Made by a program: the position numbers and the translations under genes
Origin: Mesorhizobium sp. M4B.F.Ca.ET.203.01.1.1
GTDB taxonomy: Bacteria; Pseudomonadota; Alphaproteobacteria; Rhizobiales; Rhizobiaceae
Length of the DNA: 64,000 nucleotides
Assembly (NCBI RefSeq): GCF_004791025.1
Contig: NZ_SRUO01000004.1
Span: 124,001 to 188,000, forward strand
Direction: 5' to 3'
Notes under the pieces: generated by a model
What the model was told of the DNA's origin: nothing
The model's database searches: none
What the model saw: the letters and a program-made list of their open reading frames with translations, nothing else
In this document: one piece after another, positions 1 through 9,196 of the stretch
Layout of the letters: every line of letters starts with the position of its first letter
How positions within the stretch are numbered: the stretch's first letter is position 1

Positions 1-1
1 G

Positions 2-505
2 CGGGAGAAGCCGGGCGGATCGGAGATCGAGGTCGTCAATGGCGACATGACGGCGGTCGACATGGGTCGCCGCTACGGCGTTGTATATCTGGTGTTCAAT
101 TCGATCGGCAACGTGATCACCCAGGACGGTCAGGTCAGGTGCTTCGAGAATGCGGCCCGGCACCTTGATGAGGATGGCGTTTTCCTGCTCGAATGCCGGG
201 TCCCCACGGCGCCGAAGCGGGACGACGGCGGCTTCGTCGAAGTCTCACATCCCGGCACCGGATCGGTCCACATCGCGGCCTGCAGATATGATCCGGTCAG
301 TCAGGTGCTCGACCTGTCACACATCGATATCGGCAATGATATGGTCCGCATGGTTCCGCTTAGGCTGCGGCTGGCCCATCCGCCCGAATTCGACCTGATG
401 GCGAGATGCGCCGGGCTGAAGCTCGACCAGCGATATGGCGGCTGGAAGCGCGAACCGTTTGACGCCCGCAGCTGGCGCCACATCAGCGTCTACCGGAAGA
501 GATAG
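2..505 (+). CDS. class I SAM-dependent methyltransferase, C-terminal part
   Basis: The reading frame is open from the window edge, so the N-terminus, including the glycine-rich SAM motif I, lies outside. What remains holds the segment YLVFNSIGNV, which resembles the motif-IV strand and loop of small class I methyltransferases, then a stretch on a gene-closing strand (VFLLECRVP) typical of the second half of the Rossmann-like fold. The C-terminal part (PPEFDLMARCAGLKL, then a Trp-Lys-Arg tail) fits the last two strands of this family. It is probably a cytoplasmic enzyme. The substrate cannot be told from this fragment. The family call is by fold pattern only. Confidence 0.7.
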   Translation, partial: REKPGGSEIEVVNGDMTAVDMGRRYGVVYLVFNSIGNVITQDGQVRCFENAARHLDEDGVFLLECRVPTAPKRDDGGFVEVSHPGTGSVHIAACRYDPVSQVLDLSHIDIGNDMVRMVPLRLRLAHPPEFDLMARCAGLKLDQRYGGWKREPFDARSWRHISVYRKR

Positions 506-548
506 TCCGCAGACTATAGAGCCGGCATCGACGCCGGCCTGGTCGAGA

Positions 549-947
549 TCAGTGCGATGCGCCGCTGGAAGGGTGCAAAAGTTCCCAGGTCAAACCAATC
601 CGGCCATGGAACTGCGATGCAAATCGTTCGGCTTCGACGTTCTCCAGGCCATCGTCGACGAGAGCCTCGATGCTTCGCCGCATCAAGGCGAGCTGCATCG
701 CCCGCGCGTGCGCGGCGTCCGTCTCCCGCATGATTTCCGTGACATGGTAGGCGACGACCGGCTGGCCGAGACAGGACAGAAGCGCGCTGGCGTCGGCTGT
801 CGCTGCACTGACTGCTTCTTCGATCTGCATTTGGCGCTCCTCATCAACGCTGATGATGGCGCCTCCCCGGGAGACAACGGTGTTCCGCTGCTTTTCTAGT
901 TCCTCATCTCGCGCACCGACAAAGTGACAGTCGCGCTTGAGGGGCAA
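549..947 (-). CDS. hypothetical protein, 132 aa
   Basis: I do not recognise a family. The frame starts at a TTG preceded by AAGAGAG. An internal ATG at 828-830 is an alternative start. The protein is charged and apparently soluble, with a helical middle (VDEERQMQIEEAVSAATAD) and a C-terminal HGRIGLTWELLHP. It has no signal peptide or membrane segment. It lies divergent from the secreted protein at 1243, and a perfect CtrA-type box (1010-1025) sits about 65 bases upstream of its start. The opposite-strand frame (435-899) looks like a shadow. Coding status is moderately supported by protein-like composition. Confidence 0.5.
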   Translation of the reverse strand: MPLKRDCHFVGARDEELEKQRNTVVSRGGAIISVDEERQMQIEEAVSAATADASALLSCLGQPVVAYHVTEIMRETDAAHARAMQLALMRRSIEALVDDGLENVEAERFASQFHGRIGLTWELLHPSSGASH

Positions 948-1009
948 TCGCTCTCTTGTTCGCTACCAAAACAGTATGCTCCAACATCCAATTAAAGGCG
1001 ACCGGATAG

Positions 1010-1025
1010 TTAATCGATGGTTAAC
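1010..1025. promoter_or_regulatory. CtrA-type box TTAA-N7-TTAAC
   Basis: The bases read TTAA, seven bases, then TTAAC, which is the full consensus for the cell-cycle regulator CtrA in alphaproteobacteria. It lies in the intergenic space between the divergent genes 549-947 and 1243-1683, about 65 bases from the first start and 220 from the second. Binding is inferred from the consensus only. Confidence 0.55.
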
Positions 1026-1242
1026 AAGGGCGGTCACATCTTAAGCGTTTCTTAGACGAGACGGCGCGGACCAGCGCCGCGCCTTCCTGTCTGGGCCGGT
1101 GAGCCGTGGCCGACCGCTCGCAGCCAGATTTAGGCGGCGTGCCTGGAACCAATGAGGAGCGAGACTGTTCAGCAGTAACCTTGATACGACGCTGACGAGC
1201 CCGGTCCGGCCGGGCAAGCGGCGATCATGAGGAGTTCTCATC

Positions 1243-1683
1243 ATGAACATTTCGTCCGGAATTCGTTCAGTCGCGGTTGCCGTCATCGCCGCCGGGGCAG
1301 TCAGCGTCGCCAGCGTCGCGCATGCCGACAACGGCACGATCCGCTTCGCCATCTACAAGGCGGCCTTCTTCATCGGCGGTGCCGGAGGCGAAGGCACCCT
1401 CACCTTCCATGGTCGCCGTTATCCGATCTCGGTCGGCGCTGTCTCGGGCGGCCTCGCCTTCGGGGCTTCCAAGACCTATTTCCACGGCACCGTGCGCCAC
1501 ATTCGCCGCGCCCGGGACGTGACCGGAGTCTACGGTGCGGCAGGCGGTGGCGGCGCGCTCGGCAAAGGCGCCCAGGTCATCGTCATGACCAATGACAGGG
1601 GCGCCCAACTCGAACTCTCGGGCAAGCAGGTCGGCCTGCAAATCAATGCCGATCTCAGCGGCATGAGCATCGCGCTGAAGTAA
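1243..1683 (+). CDS. secreted hypothetical protein, 146 aa
   Basis: A Sec signal peptide is clear: a short charged start, a hydrophobic run (residues about 9-25) and an AxA-type site ending in VAHA before DNGTI. The mature part is rich in glycine and small residues, with a strand pattern (GEGTLTFHGRRYPISVGAV, GGLAFGASKTYFHG) suggesting a compact beta protein. The C-terminus has alternating hydrophobic strands. The start is supported by AGGAG at 1230-1234. It stands alone between a divergent hypothetical and a convergent glycosyltransferase. It resembles conserved rhizobial periplasmic proteins, but I cannot assign a named family or function. Confidence 0.75.
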   Translation: MNISSGIRSVAVAVIAAGAVSVASVAHADNGTIRFAIYKAAFFIGGAGGEGTLTFHGRRYPISVGAVSGGLAFGASKTYFHGTVRHIRRARDVTGVYGAAGGGGALGKGAQVIVMTNDRGAQLELSGKQVGLQINADLSGMSIALK

Positions 1684-1787
1684 GGGCCGGCGGCGGCCGC
1701 CGTGGGTCTTGCCAGATCAGCGACGGCACGCCATGTGAGCCGCAGAACCGCCGGTGCATGATCTTGCCGCGCCGTTTCTGCCGCCCC

Positions 1788-2855
1788 CTACCCCATCGCC
1801 TGGCGGATGGTTTTCGCGAGGCGCGCCAGGAAGGCCGGCCTCGAGGCAGCGTCGAGCTTCCAGGACAGCACGGCGAGCGCCATCTTTCCGGGCAGCATGC
1901 CGACGGACAGGAACCAGGCGGCGAGCATGGCTCGGCGCCTGAGCGAGGCCGTCATTTCAAGGCTGGCGACGGCGCCGTGCGCGGCAAGCGCCAGTTTGGA
2001 ATCATTGGCCACCGGGTGGCGGTCCCTGTCGGCGCAGAGCGAGGCCAGCCGCTCCTCCAGATGAAGCGTATCGTGCAGGACGGTCTCGGACGGCTCGACC
2101 GCCAGGCCGACGCCGGAGACCTGGCCGGACAGCGCCGCCATGCGGTGGAAATCATGCGCCACCCGCCAGCGCGCCCGCTCGGCAAGCTTGGCGCCGAAGA
2201 CGGAATGGTTGGCGCCGTGGATGCGGTAGGCGCCGACGCATTCCTCGATCGACTGTACCTGGCCGTAGAGCGGGGCCAGCGTCGCCAGATAGCCATCGGC
2301 GCCCTGGCGGAAATCGGCTTCGGGAATCGGCATGATGGTCTCCAGCGTCGAGCGGTCGAAGGCGAGCCCGCTGGTCACCGTCGTCTGGTAGCGCCCCTTG
2401 TGCAGCAGCTTCGGCACCACGTCGCCGTCGTCGAAGGGAAGTTCCGGCGGCGGGAAGACATCCTTGACGTGCTGTTCTTCGTCGACGATGTGCAGCCGCG
2501 ACTGCACCTGGGCGGTCGCCGGGTCCCAGGCGTCGACGATCCTGGAGACGGCGTCAGGGTAGAGATAGTCGTCGGCGTCGAGGAAAAGCACGATCCTGCC
2601 CGAGCTTGCCGCAAAGCCGGTGTTGAAGGCGGCGGCATGGCCGCCATTCCTTGGCCGCAGGCAGGCGCGAATGGAGTCGCCATAGGATTCTATGACCGCC
2701 GCCGAACCGTCGCTCGATCTGTCGTCGACGACGATGACTTCGACATCGTCATGGTCCTGGCCGAGCGCGCTGTCGACGCTGCGTTCCAGGAAGCGCGCGT
2801 AGTTGTAGTTTGGGATGATGATGGACACCGGAATCCGGCTGGGCATCGGATGCAT
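1788..2855 (-). CDS. family 2 glycosyltransferase
   Basis: The N-terminus reads PVSIIIPNYNYARFL, the classic first strand of GT-A fold family 2 enzymes. It is followed by EVIVVDDRSSDGS and by the DxD-type metal/nucleotide-sugar motif in LFLDADDYLYP. Length (355 aa) is usual for the family. The open frame runs further upstream to 3011, but the added residues are basic and unlike the family, so I chose the ATG at 2855, which has GAGG about 8 bases upstream. It probably transfers a sugar in polysaccharide or glycolipid synthesis at the inner face of the membrane. Donor and acceptor are unknown. It is monocistronic here, away from the glycan operon at 17.4 kb. Confidence 0.85.
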   Translation of the reverse strand: MHPMPSRIPVSIIIPNYNYARFLERSVDSALGQDHDDVEVIVVDDRSSDGSAAVIESYGDSIRACLRPRNGGHAAAFNTGFAASSGRIVLFLDADDYLYPDAVSRIVDAWDPATAQVQSRLHIVDEEQHVKDVFPPPELPFDDGDVVPKLLHKGRYQTTVTSGLAFDRSTLETIMPIPEADFRQGADGYLATLAPLYGQVQSIEECVGAYRIHGANHSVFGAKLAERARWRVAHDFHRMAALSGQVSGVGLAVEPSETVLHDTLHLEERLASLCADRDRHPVANDSKLALAAHGAVASLEMTASLRRRAMLAAWFLSVGMLPGKMALAVLSWKLDAASRPAFLARLAKTIRQAMG

Positions 2856-3242
2856 CGCGTTTGACCTCGCGTCTTGCTTTGGTTTCAGCGGAACCCGCAG
2901 GAACAGGCCTCTAGCCCCACGAGTTTCCCGGGGGCAAAGCTTGCGCTTGCCTCGGGGAGACGGGTTGCGTTGCGACGTCAGCTGAGCGGCCGCGATTGCC
3001 TTCGAGGTCATCCGCCGCAGACATCGGCATGCGGCGCGAGGCGGTCGGAGATCCGGTCAGGCCGGCATGGCATGGCGGCCGGCCTCGACGGGAATTGTCC
3101 GTCATTCGATTTGAGACGGTCCGTCGCGCGCCCCGAAGGCATGGCCGGAGTGTGACCGCGAAATGCGGCCGCAACAAGCCCCGCGCGTCAATTGCGCCCG
3201 CCTTTCCGGCTGGAGCGGCGCGGCTCCAGTATTTGAATTACA

Positions 3243-3285
3243 CAATTCCGGACAGAAAACCGCTACGCACTTTTTCCTGGAATTG
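3243..3285. repeat. AATTCC palindromic repeat, copy 1
   Basis: The unit begins CAATTCCGGAC and ends TTCCTGGAATTG, so its ends are inverted copies. The same unit recurs twice at 32981-33077. Here it lies directly downstream of the stop codon of the porin remnant (minus strand). It may act as a transcription stop or be a dispersed miniature repeat. The rest of the gap 2856-3242 shows nothing else I can name. Confidence 0.6.
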
Positions 3286-3288
3286 CTT

Positions 3289-3480
3289 CTAGAACTGATA
3301 GATGGCCGTCAGTCGCACCGTCTGGTTGGACATGTCGACCTTCGTGCCGGGGCTGACGAAGGAGTTGGTGGTGATGTCGCCGAGGGTGCCGCCGAAGCCG
3401 GCGCCGCCGACGGCGATGTCCAGCGACTTGTACTTGTCGTAGAGATATTCGCCGCGCAGTCGCAGGTTCTCGCTCACCTT
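3289..3480 (-). pseudogene. C-terminal remnant of an outer-membrane beta-barrel (porin-like) gene
   Basis: Only about 62 residues remain. They show alternating-strand features of the last beta strands of Omp25/Omp31-type barrels (LRLRGEYLYDKYKSLDI, then TVRLTAIYQF) and end in the terminal aromatic Phe recognised by the barrel assembly machinery. The frame continues upstream for about 20 codons without resemblance to a barrel, then meets a stop. No signal peptide is present. The rest of the gene has therefore been lost, probably by deletion next to the adenine deaminase gene. It could not make a functional porin by itself. Confidence 0.6.
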
Positions 3481-3576
3481 TTGCTCATCGTCATGTCCGC
3501 GTTCTGCTGATCGGCCCTTGACCGCTTCCGCACTTCAGCCGAGCGTGGACGAGCATCCCGCCCGAGCGAGCACCCA

Positions 3577-5286
3577 ATGGATTCGAAGACACAGCTGACC
3601 CGCATGATCCGCGCCGGCTCCGGCGAGGTGCCCGCCGATCTGGTGGTCCGCAACGTGCGGCTGCTCGATGTCGTCACCGGCACGGTGAGCGAAACCGATA
3701 TCGCCATCGTCGCCGACCGCATCGTCGGCACCCATGCGCGCTATCAGGCGGCCGAGGAGATCGACGGCCGCGGCCGTTTCGCCGTGCCGGGCTTCATCGA
3801 CACGCATCTCCACATCGAATCCTCGCTGGTCAGCCCGCTCGAATTCGACCGCTGCGTGCTGCCGCATGGCGTCACCACCGTGCTTTGCGACCCGCATGAG
3901 ATCGCCAATGTGCTGGGAGTCGAAGGCATCCGCTATTTCCTCGACTGCGCAGAGCGGACCATCCTCGACGTGCGCGTCAACCTGTCGTCCTGCGTGCCGT
4001 CGACGACGTTCGAGACCTCAGGCGCGCGGCTGGAGGCGGAGGACCTCGTACCCTTCCGTTCCCATCCCAAGGTGGTCGGCCTCGCCGAGGTGATGAATTT
4101 TCCCGGCGTGCTCGCCGGCGACGAAGGCATGATCGCCAAGCTCGACGCCTTTTCCGACGGCCACATCGACGGCCACGCGCCGCTGCTCAGGGGCCAGCGG
4201 CTCAACGGCTATCTGGCGGCGCGCATTCGCACCGACCACGAGACCACGACCGCCGCCGAGGCGCGTGAAAAACTCGCCAAGGGGATGGCGATCCTGATCC
4301 GCGAGGGCTCGGCCTCCAAGGACCTTGACGCGCTGGCCGAGATCCTCGACGCCGACACGTCGAGCTTCGTCGCGCTCTGCACCGACGACCGCAATCCGCT
4401 CGACATCGCCGAGGAGGGCCATCTCGATTCCTCGATCCGGCGGCTGATCGCCAAGGGCCGGCCGTTGCATCACGTCTACCGCGCCGCCAGCCATTCGGCT
4501 GCCCGCATCTTCGGCCTCACCGACCGCGGCCTGGTGGCGCCTGGCTGGCGGGCCGACATCGCGTTGCTCGACGACCTCGAGGACTGCCGCGTCAGCGACG
4601 TCATCGCGGGCGGCCGGCTGGTGAGCCCGGCGCTGTTCGAGACGCGGCGGACGGTGGGGCCGGTCGGCCTCGGCTCGGTGAAGGCGAGGCCGGTCACGGC
4701 GGACGCCTTCCGTGTCGAGGCCAGGGCCGGCCGCAACCAGACGCCGGTGATCGCGATCAAGCCCGGCCTCATCATCACCTTCCGCGAGGACGCCGCCCTG
4801 CCCGTCCTCGACCAGTGCCTGCAGGCCGATCCCGAAGCCGACATCCTCAAGGCCGCCGTGGTCGAGCGTCACGGCAGGAACGGCAATATCGGCAAGGGTT
4901 TTGTGCGGGGTATCGGCCTCAAGCGCGGCGCCATCGCCTCCTCGATCGGCCATGACTGCCACAACATCACGGTGGTCGGCGCCACCGACGCCGACATGGC
5001 GGTGGCGGTCAACCGGCTTATCGCGATGGGCGGCGGCATGGCGGTGGCCGACAATGGCGTCATCACCGCCGAGCTGGCGCTGCCGCTGGCCGGGCTTATG
5101 AGCCTCGACTCCTTCGAGACCGTCACCCATGCACTGCACCAGTTGCGCGAGGCCACACGCGCGATCGGCTGCACGATCCCTGAGCCATTCCTGCAGGTGG
5201 CGTTCCTGGCGCTGCCGGTCATCCCGCATCTCAAGCTGACCGACATGGGCCTGTTCGACGTCGACAGGTTCGGCTTCGTCGAGTGA
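3577..5286 (+). CDS. ade: adenine deaminase
   Basis: Hydrolyses adenine to hypoxanthine and ammonia in purine salvage, in the cytoplasm. The 569-residue length is right for the Ade family of amidohydrolases. Metal-binding and active-site motifs are in order: [13 protein letters not shown] (about residue 70-82), CDPHE (about 108-112), [14 protein letters not shown] and CTDDRNP. The C-terminal domain keeps the family pattern SIGHDCHNI and [10 protein letters not shown]. The upstream sequence has only a weak ribosome-binding site (GAGCGAGC), and the Met at codon 10 is an alternative start. It stands alone, convergent with the decarboxylase gene. Confidence 0.93.
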   Translation: MDSKTQLTRMIRAGSGEVPADLVVRNVRLLDVVTGTVSETDIAIVADRIVGTHARYQAAEEIDGRGRFAVPGFIDTHLHIESSLVSPLEFDRCVLPHGVTTVLCDPHEIANVLGVEGIRYFLDCAERTILDVRVNLSSCVPSTTFETSGARLEAEDLVPFRSHPKVVGLAEVMNFPGVLAGDEGMIAKLDAFSDGHIDGHAPLLRGQRLNGYLAARIRTDHETTTAAEAREKLAKGMAILIREGSASKDLDALAEILDADTSSFVALCTDDRNPLDIAEEGHLDSSIRRLIAKGRPLHHVYRAASHSAARIFGLTDRGLVAPGWRADIALLDDLEDCRVSDVIAGGRLVSPALFETRRTVGPVGLGSVKARPVTADAFRVEARAGRNQTPVIAIKPGLIITFREDAALPVLDQCLQADPEADILKAAVVERHGRNGNIGKGFVRGIGLKRGAIASSIGHDCHNITVVGATDADMAVAVNRLIAMGGGMAVADNGVITAELALPLAGLMSLDSFETVTHALHQLREATRAIGCTIPEPFLQVAFLALPVIPHLKLTDMGLFDVDRFGFVE

Positions 5287-5313
5287 CATTTTGGCCGACT
5301 GGCGAACCTTACC

Positions 5314-6693
5314 TCAGTCGTTAACTTCGCCGGCCGCTGCGATGACCTCCGAGACGATTTCGAGCACATTGCCGTCCGTCGTGCGGTGGTTGACGAAGCA
5401 CGCCCTGAGCGCGAACTGGTCGCGGACCGTCGCGTTCGACAGATAGACGCGACCGCGGGCATTCACGCGTCTCAGGATCGCCCTGTTATCCTTGGCGCGA
5501 TGGCGAAAACAGACCGCGCTGAGCGGCACCGGCGCCAGAAGCTCCAGCTCCGGATGCGCCTCGACCGCCTCCGCCAGCAGCCTTGCATGGCGCAGGTCCT
5601 CGGCGATCGCGTCGCGAAAGGCGCGGCGCCCGTGATATTGCAGCGACAGCCAAAGCTTCAGTGCGCGGAAACGCCGCGACAGCTCGAACGATTCCTCGAA
5701 GAAGGCGAAACCTTCCGTCGGATCCTGACTCAGCAGGCCGACATAGTCGTCGCTGTGCGAAAACGTCTTGCGCGCGATGTCCGGGTGGCGATGCAGCAGG
5801 CAGCCGCAGTCCAGCGGCTGATAGAGCCATTTGTGCGCGTCGAGCGAAAGCGAATCCGCCAGCGCCAACGAATTGAGCTGTTGCGGCAGGGCCAGGGCGG
5901 CCAGTACGCCATATGCGCCGTCGACATGCAGCCATAGGCCCTCGCGCCCGGCGATGTCGGCGATCTCTGGCAGCGGATCGATGGCGCCGGAGACGATGGT
6001 GCCGACCGTGGCGACGATGGCGATGGGCATTCGTCCGGCCGCGCGATCGGCGGCGATGGCCGCCTGCAGGGCGTCCGGACGCATCCGGAACTGATCGTCG
6101 ACGGCAACCAGCCGCAGGTTCGACCTGCCGATGCCGAGCAGCGCCACCGCCTTCGGAATGGACATGTGCACCTGCTCGGACGCATAGATGACACCGCCGC
6201 GCACTCCCGTTTCGTTGGCCGGCAGCTTTGCTTCACGCGCCATCGCCAGCGCCATCAGGTTTGCCGCCGAGCCGCCGCCGCAAAGGCTGCCTGTGAACCC
6301 GGCGCAGCCGACCGCCTGCGCCAGCCACCCGACGACGGCGTGCTCGATCGACGTCGCCGCCGGAGCCGATCGCCACGAGGTGACGTTCTGATTGAGCACC
6401 GCCGCCAGCAATTCCCCTACCGCGCCCACCGGCTCGCCCGAACCGAGCACGTAGGCGAAGAACCTGCCGGTCGATGGTCGCGCATGCGCAGCGATCAGCT
6501 TGAAGTCGTGCAGGACATCCCCGCCCCTGCCCTCCTCGGCCCAGGGCCGCGAGAAAAGCTCCGTCGTCTCTTTGCCGCTGGTCGACGGATAGGCCGGTCG
6601 ATCGTCAAGCGAGGCCCAGTAGCTCCGGGCGAGGTCCATCGCCTCGTCCGCCAGCCGCGACAAGTCCTGATTGGAGATTTCGAGCGCCCTCAT
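5314..6693 (-). CDS. PLP-dependent group II amino-acid decarboxylase
   Basis: Belongs to the aromatic-L-amino-acid/glutamate decarboxylase family (pyridoxal-dependent decarboxylase, PF00282). The PLP lysine is in DAHKWLYQPLDCG, the cofactor-stacking region in HVDGAYGVLAAL, and the glycine-rich phosphate region in GSLCGGGSAANLMAL. The 459-residue length is usual. The frame extends to 6735, but the ATG at 6693 has GGGGGCAGG close upstream and begins MRALEISNQDLSRLADEAM, as expected. It would release CO2 from an amino acid to give an amine. Substrate choice (aromatic, cysteine-sulfinate or glutamate-like) cannot be read from sequence alone. It is convergent with ade. Confidence 0.88.
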   Translation of the reverse strand: MRALEISNQDLSRLADEAMDLARSYWASLDDRPAYPSTSGKETTELFSRPWAEEGRGGDVLHDFKLIAAHARPSTGRFFAYVLGSGEPVGAVGELLAAVLNQNVTSWRSAPAATSIEHAVVGWLAQAVGCAGFTGSLCGGGSAANLMALAMAREAKLPANETGVRGGVIYASEQVHMSIPKAVALLGIGRSNLRLVAVDDQFRMRPDALQAAIAADRAAGRMPIAIVATVGTIVSGAIDPLPEIADIAGREGLWLHVDGAYGVLAALALPQQLNSLALADSLSLDAHKWLYQPLDCGCLLHRHPDIARKTFSHSDDYVGLLSQDPTEGFAFFEESFELSRRFRALKLWLSLQYHGRRAFRDAIAEDLRHARLLAEAVEAHPELELLAPVPLSAVCFRHRAKDNRAILRRVNARGRVYLSNATVRDQFALRACFVNHRTTDGNVLEIVSEVIAAAGEVND

Positions 6694-6768
6694 AGGCCTG
6701 CCCCCTGCATGCGAAACCACTGAGTTGATTAGCACGAAACCGGCATCGCTACCGGTAAGGGTTTTCGG

Positions 6769-7500
6769 TCAGACCGGCAGCGGCGGATCCGCCGGCTCCC
6801 CGGGATCATGGCCGGCAGCCGCACGTATTTCGGTCAGCGACCAGATTTGCCGCCCATCGCGGAAGTTCGCGGGATCGAGCCAGGCCTCGAGGGCGGCGCG
6901 GCGGGCCGGCCATTCGCTGGAGAGCATCGAGTACATGCAGATGTCGCGCGCCTTGCCCTTCAGGAACAGGCCCTCGCGCAGCATGCCTTCATAGACGAAG
7001 CCGAGACGGTCGGCTGCCTTGCGCGAGCGCTGGTTGGTCGAGGTGCAGGTCCATTCCAGACGCCGGTAGCCGAGATCGTCGAAGACGTGGCGCAGGATGA
7101 GATAGAGCGCCTCGGTGGCGAGCCGGGTGCGCTGCAGCGGCGGCGTGTAGAGTACGTAGCCAAGCTCGACGACATGATGCGCGGGCCTTGCCTCCATCAG
7201 GCAGAGCCAGCCCAGTGGCCCGCCGTCGGGACCGTCGACGGCGAAGAAGGCGCGCTTCGGATCCGCCACCAGGGCGGCGACATGCTCGGCGAAAACTCGT
7301 TCGGTGGCGAACGGCCCCACCTTCATGTCGATCCAGGTGGCCTGCGTGTGCTCGTCATGCGAGAGCGGATAGAGCCCTGCCGCGTCGCGCGCGGCGTCGA
7401 GCGGACGCAGCCGTCCCCAGCGGCCGACAAGCTCGATTGCCGAGGGAACCGGCGCATCACCCGGTTCAATGTCGTCCGGCTTCAGTTTGGATGCCATCAT
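6769..7500 (-). CDS. GNAT acetyltransferase, RimJ/RimL type
   Basis: The middle holds the acetyl-CoA fold of RimL-like N-acetyltransferases: GWLCLMEARPAHHVVELGY, then QRTRLATEALYLIL in place of the Q/RxxGxG/A loop, then NQRSRKAADRLGF and YEGMLREGLF, a hallmark of this subfamily. The Q/RxxGxG position reads QRTRLA, so the loop is less glycine-rich than usual. The 243 residues match the family. It precedes the methyltransferase and ketopantoate reductase genes on the same strand in reverse gene order: 8279-9196 is transcribed first, then 7512-8246, then this gene, with short gaps. Together they may form an operon. Its acceptor is unknown. Confidence 0.85.
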   Translation of the reverse strand: MMASKLKPDDIEPGDAPVPSAIELVGRWGRLRPLDAARDAAGLYPLSHDEHTQATWIDMKVGPFATERVFAEHVAALVADPKRAFFAVDGPDGGPLGWLCLMEARPAHHVVELGYVLYTPPLQRTRLATEALYLILRHVFDDLGYRRLEWTCTSTNQRSRKAADRLGFVYEGMLREGLFLKGKARDICMYSMLSSEWPARRAALEAWLDPANFRDGRQIWSLTEIRAAAGHDPGEPADPPLPV

Positions 7501-7511
7501 CGCGCCCTTGG

Positions 7512-8246
7512 TCAGTTCCAGTACCGGAACATCCTACCCATTCTGTTCGGCATCACGAATATTTCCTCCGCATGGGAAAAGCCGGCTTCGCGCCCCATGC
7601 CGAGCCATCTCGCTGCGGTTTCCGGGAAATCGGCCAGAAGCATGTGCCGTTCCATGGCGGCGAACTCCTCGTCGGAGACGGCCGACCATTCATCGCGCAG
7701 CAAGGAAAAGCGCGCGAGCCAGGCAGCGCGATCCTCTCCCTCGAACAAAGCGGGCTCCCAGATGACGAACAGGCCCATCCCTCCCAGGGCCCTGCGGACG
7801 TTGCGCATCAGCCGGGCCTTGCCCTCGCTCGACAAGTGGTGCAGCGACATGCCGATCCAGATCACGTCGACGGGTTCCGACCACTTCGCCATCGCATGCA
7901 CGAAATCGCTGCAGCGCAGCTCAACGGGGCAAGGCAGGACATCGAGCTCTCGGGCCGCAAGCCGCAGCGATGCTTCCGACAAATCGATGCCGACATAGTT
8001 GCCGATCGTGGTCGTCCTCAGCGTCGCGGCCGAGGCGCCGGCGTCGCCGCAGGCAATGTCGAGAAACCGGAACGACGCGGGCGCAAGCTCCGTGAGCACG
8101 TCGCGCAGCAGGCGATAGACCTCGCGATGGAACATCAGGTTCGCGGCCACGATCCTGCGGTAGGTCTCGAGCTCCTGGTTGAACATATTTTGGGAGCCTG
8201 TTGCCTCGCTCCCTGTCGTCACCGGCATGCCTTCGCTCGATGTCAT
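7512..8246 (-). CDS. class I SAM-dependent methyltransferase
   Basis: The core reads FRFLDIACGDAGASA, the motif-I SAM loop (D-I-A-C-G-D), followed by GIDLSEASLRLA (acidic end of strand 2) and VDVIWIGMSLHHLS (motif IV). The open frame runs to 8465 but overlaps the next gene. The ATG at 8246 has GGAGGG five bases upstream and gives 244 residues, so I use it. It is a cytoplasmic small-molecule methyltransferase of unknown substrate. It lies 32 bases downstream of the ketopantoate reductase and 11 bases upstream of the acetyltransferase, which suggests co-transcription. Confidence 0.82.
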   Translation of the reverse strand: MTSSEGMPVTTGSEATGSQNMFNQELETYRRIVAANLMFHREVYRLLRDVLTELAPASFRFLDIACGDAGASAATLRTTTIGNYVGIDLSEASLRLAARELDVLPCPVELRCSDFVHAMAKWSEPVDVIWIGMSLHHLSSEGKARLMRNVRRALGGMGLFVIWEPALFEGEDRAAWLARFSLLRDEWSAVSDEEFAAMERHMLLADFPETAARWLGMGREAGFSHAEEIFVMPNRMGRMFRYWN

Positions 8247-8278
8247 GACGCCCTCCATGGAAGGTCGATGGGATGCCG

Positions 8279-9196
8279 CTAGGGGACGGCACCGGCTGCG
8301 TGGAGATGCAAGGCGCGGAAGACCGCCGTGTGGCCAGGGGTCGCTATGCCGAACTTGATGCCCAGCTCGTGCATCCGCCCGGACAGCCAGGCGACCTCGA
8401 TCGGTTTCCCTCTTTCGAGATCGTTGGCCATCGACGATTTCACATGCGGGGGGAATGCGGACCATCTGGTCGTGACGCGTCCTTCGAACCCCTCGGCCAG
8501 CGGATGGCCGGCCGCCGCGGCAATCGCTATTCCCTCATCGCGCAGCTGTTCGATGAAGATACGCGCCTCGGGGTCGTCGAGGATCGGACCGATGCCCGAG
8601 CGCATCAGCGACGTTCCGCCGGAGAAGGCCGCCAATGTCACGAACTTCTCCCACAGCACATTGTCGATGTCGGCAACCGGCTTCAGCTCCAGCCCGATAG
8701 CGCGATCGCATAGCGCCTGAAGATCCTTGATGAGAGGATCGCCATGCCCGCCGACGAGAATGTGAGGCAGCCCGCCGGCGTGGACGACTTCTCCGGGCTG
8801 CTTGATGAAGCCGGATAGATAGGTGGCGCCACCAATGACGCTGTCGCTGGGAATATGGCGGCGGAGAATGCCGACGCTGTCGATGCCGTTCTGCAGCGTC
8901 ACGACGCGCGTTTTCCCGCTGACGAGCGGTCCGAGCGCGCCGGCGGCCTTTTCGCTGTCGTAGAGCTTGACGGCGAAGATCACGAGATCGACGGGACCGA
9001 TATCGGCCGGCGAGTCGCTCGCGCACACATCGGCCAGAAAGACGTTGCCGATGTCGCTTTGAATCCGCAGGCCGCCCTCGCGCATTGCCTGCAAGTGGGC
9101 GCCGCGAGCAATGAAGCTGACGTCGCCTCCCGCCTCGGCGAGCCTGGCGCCGACATAGCCGCCGATGCCGCCCGCACCTATCATCGCGATCCGCAT
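8279..9196 (-). CDS. 2-dehydropantoate 2-reductase family protein
   Basis: The N-terminus MRIAMIGAGGIGGYVGARL is the NADPH-binding GxGxxG loop of ketopantoate reductases. Further family signs are VDLVIFAVKLYDSE, TLQNGID (the conserved Asn-Gly), a catalytic-type Lys in LWEKFVTLAAF, and SSMANDLERGKPIE, the C-terminal substrate-binding stretch. The 305 residues fit. The start at 9196 is set by GAGGGGAC just upstream. The reaction would reduce 2-dehydropantoate to pantoate for CoA synthesis. Rhizobia carry several paralogues, so this copy need not be the housekeeping PanE. It is first in a likely three-gene operon with a methyltransferase and an acetyltransferase. Confidence 0.85.
   Translation of the reverse strand: MRIAMIGAGGIGGYVGARLAEAGGDVSFIARGAHLQAMREGGLRIQSDIGNVFLADVCASDSPADIGPVDLVIFAVKLYDSEKAAGALGPLVSGKTRVVTLQNGIDSVGILRRHIPSDSVIGGATYLSGFIKQPGEVVHAGGLPHILVGGHGDPLIKDLQALCDRAIGLELKPVADIDNVLWEKFVTLAAFSGGTSLMRSGIGPILDDPEARIFIEQLRDEGIAIAAAAGHPLAEGFEGRVTTRWSAFPPHVKSSMANDLERGKPIEVAWLSGRMHELGIKFGIATPGHTAVFRALHLHAAGAVP

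Noticed and set aside
1145..1169. Possible EcfG promoter before the secreted protein at 1243
   Set aside because: GGAAC-N16-TGTT has one mismatch in a four-base -10 and is the only support, so chance is likely.
1758..2864. Plus-strand 368-residue frame
   Set aside because: It lies opposite the glycosyltransferase gene and has the Arg/Gly/Val-rich composition of a shadow frame in GC-rich DNA.
4018..5289. Minus-strand 423-residue frame
   Set aside because: It is antisense to the adenine deaminase gene, and its composition is typical of shadow frames.
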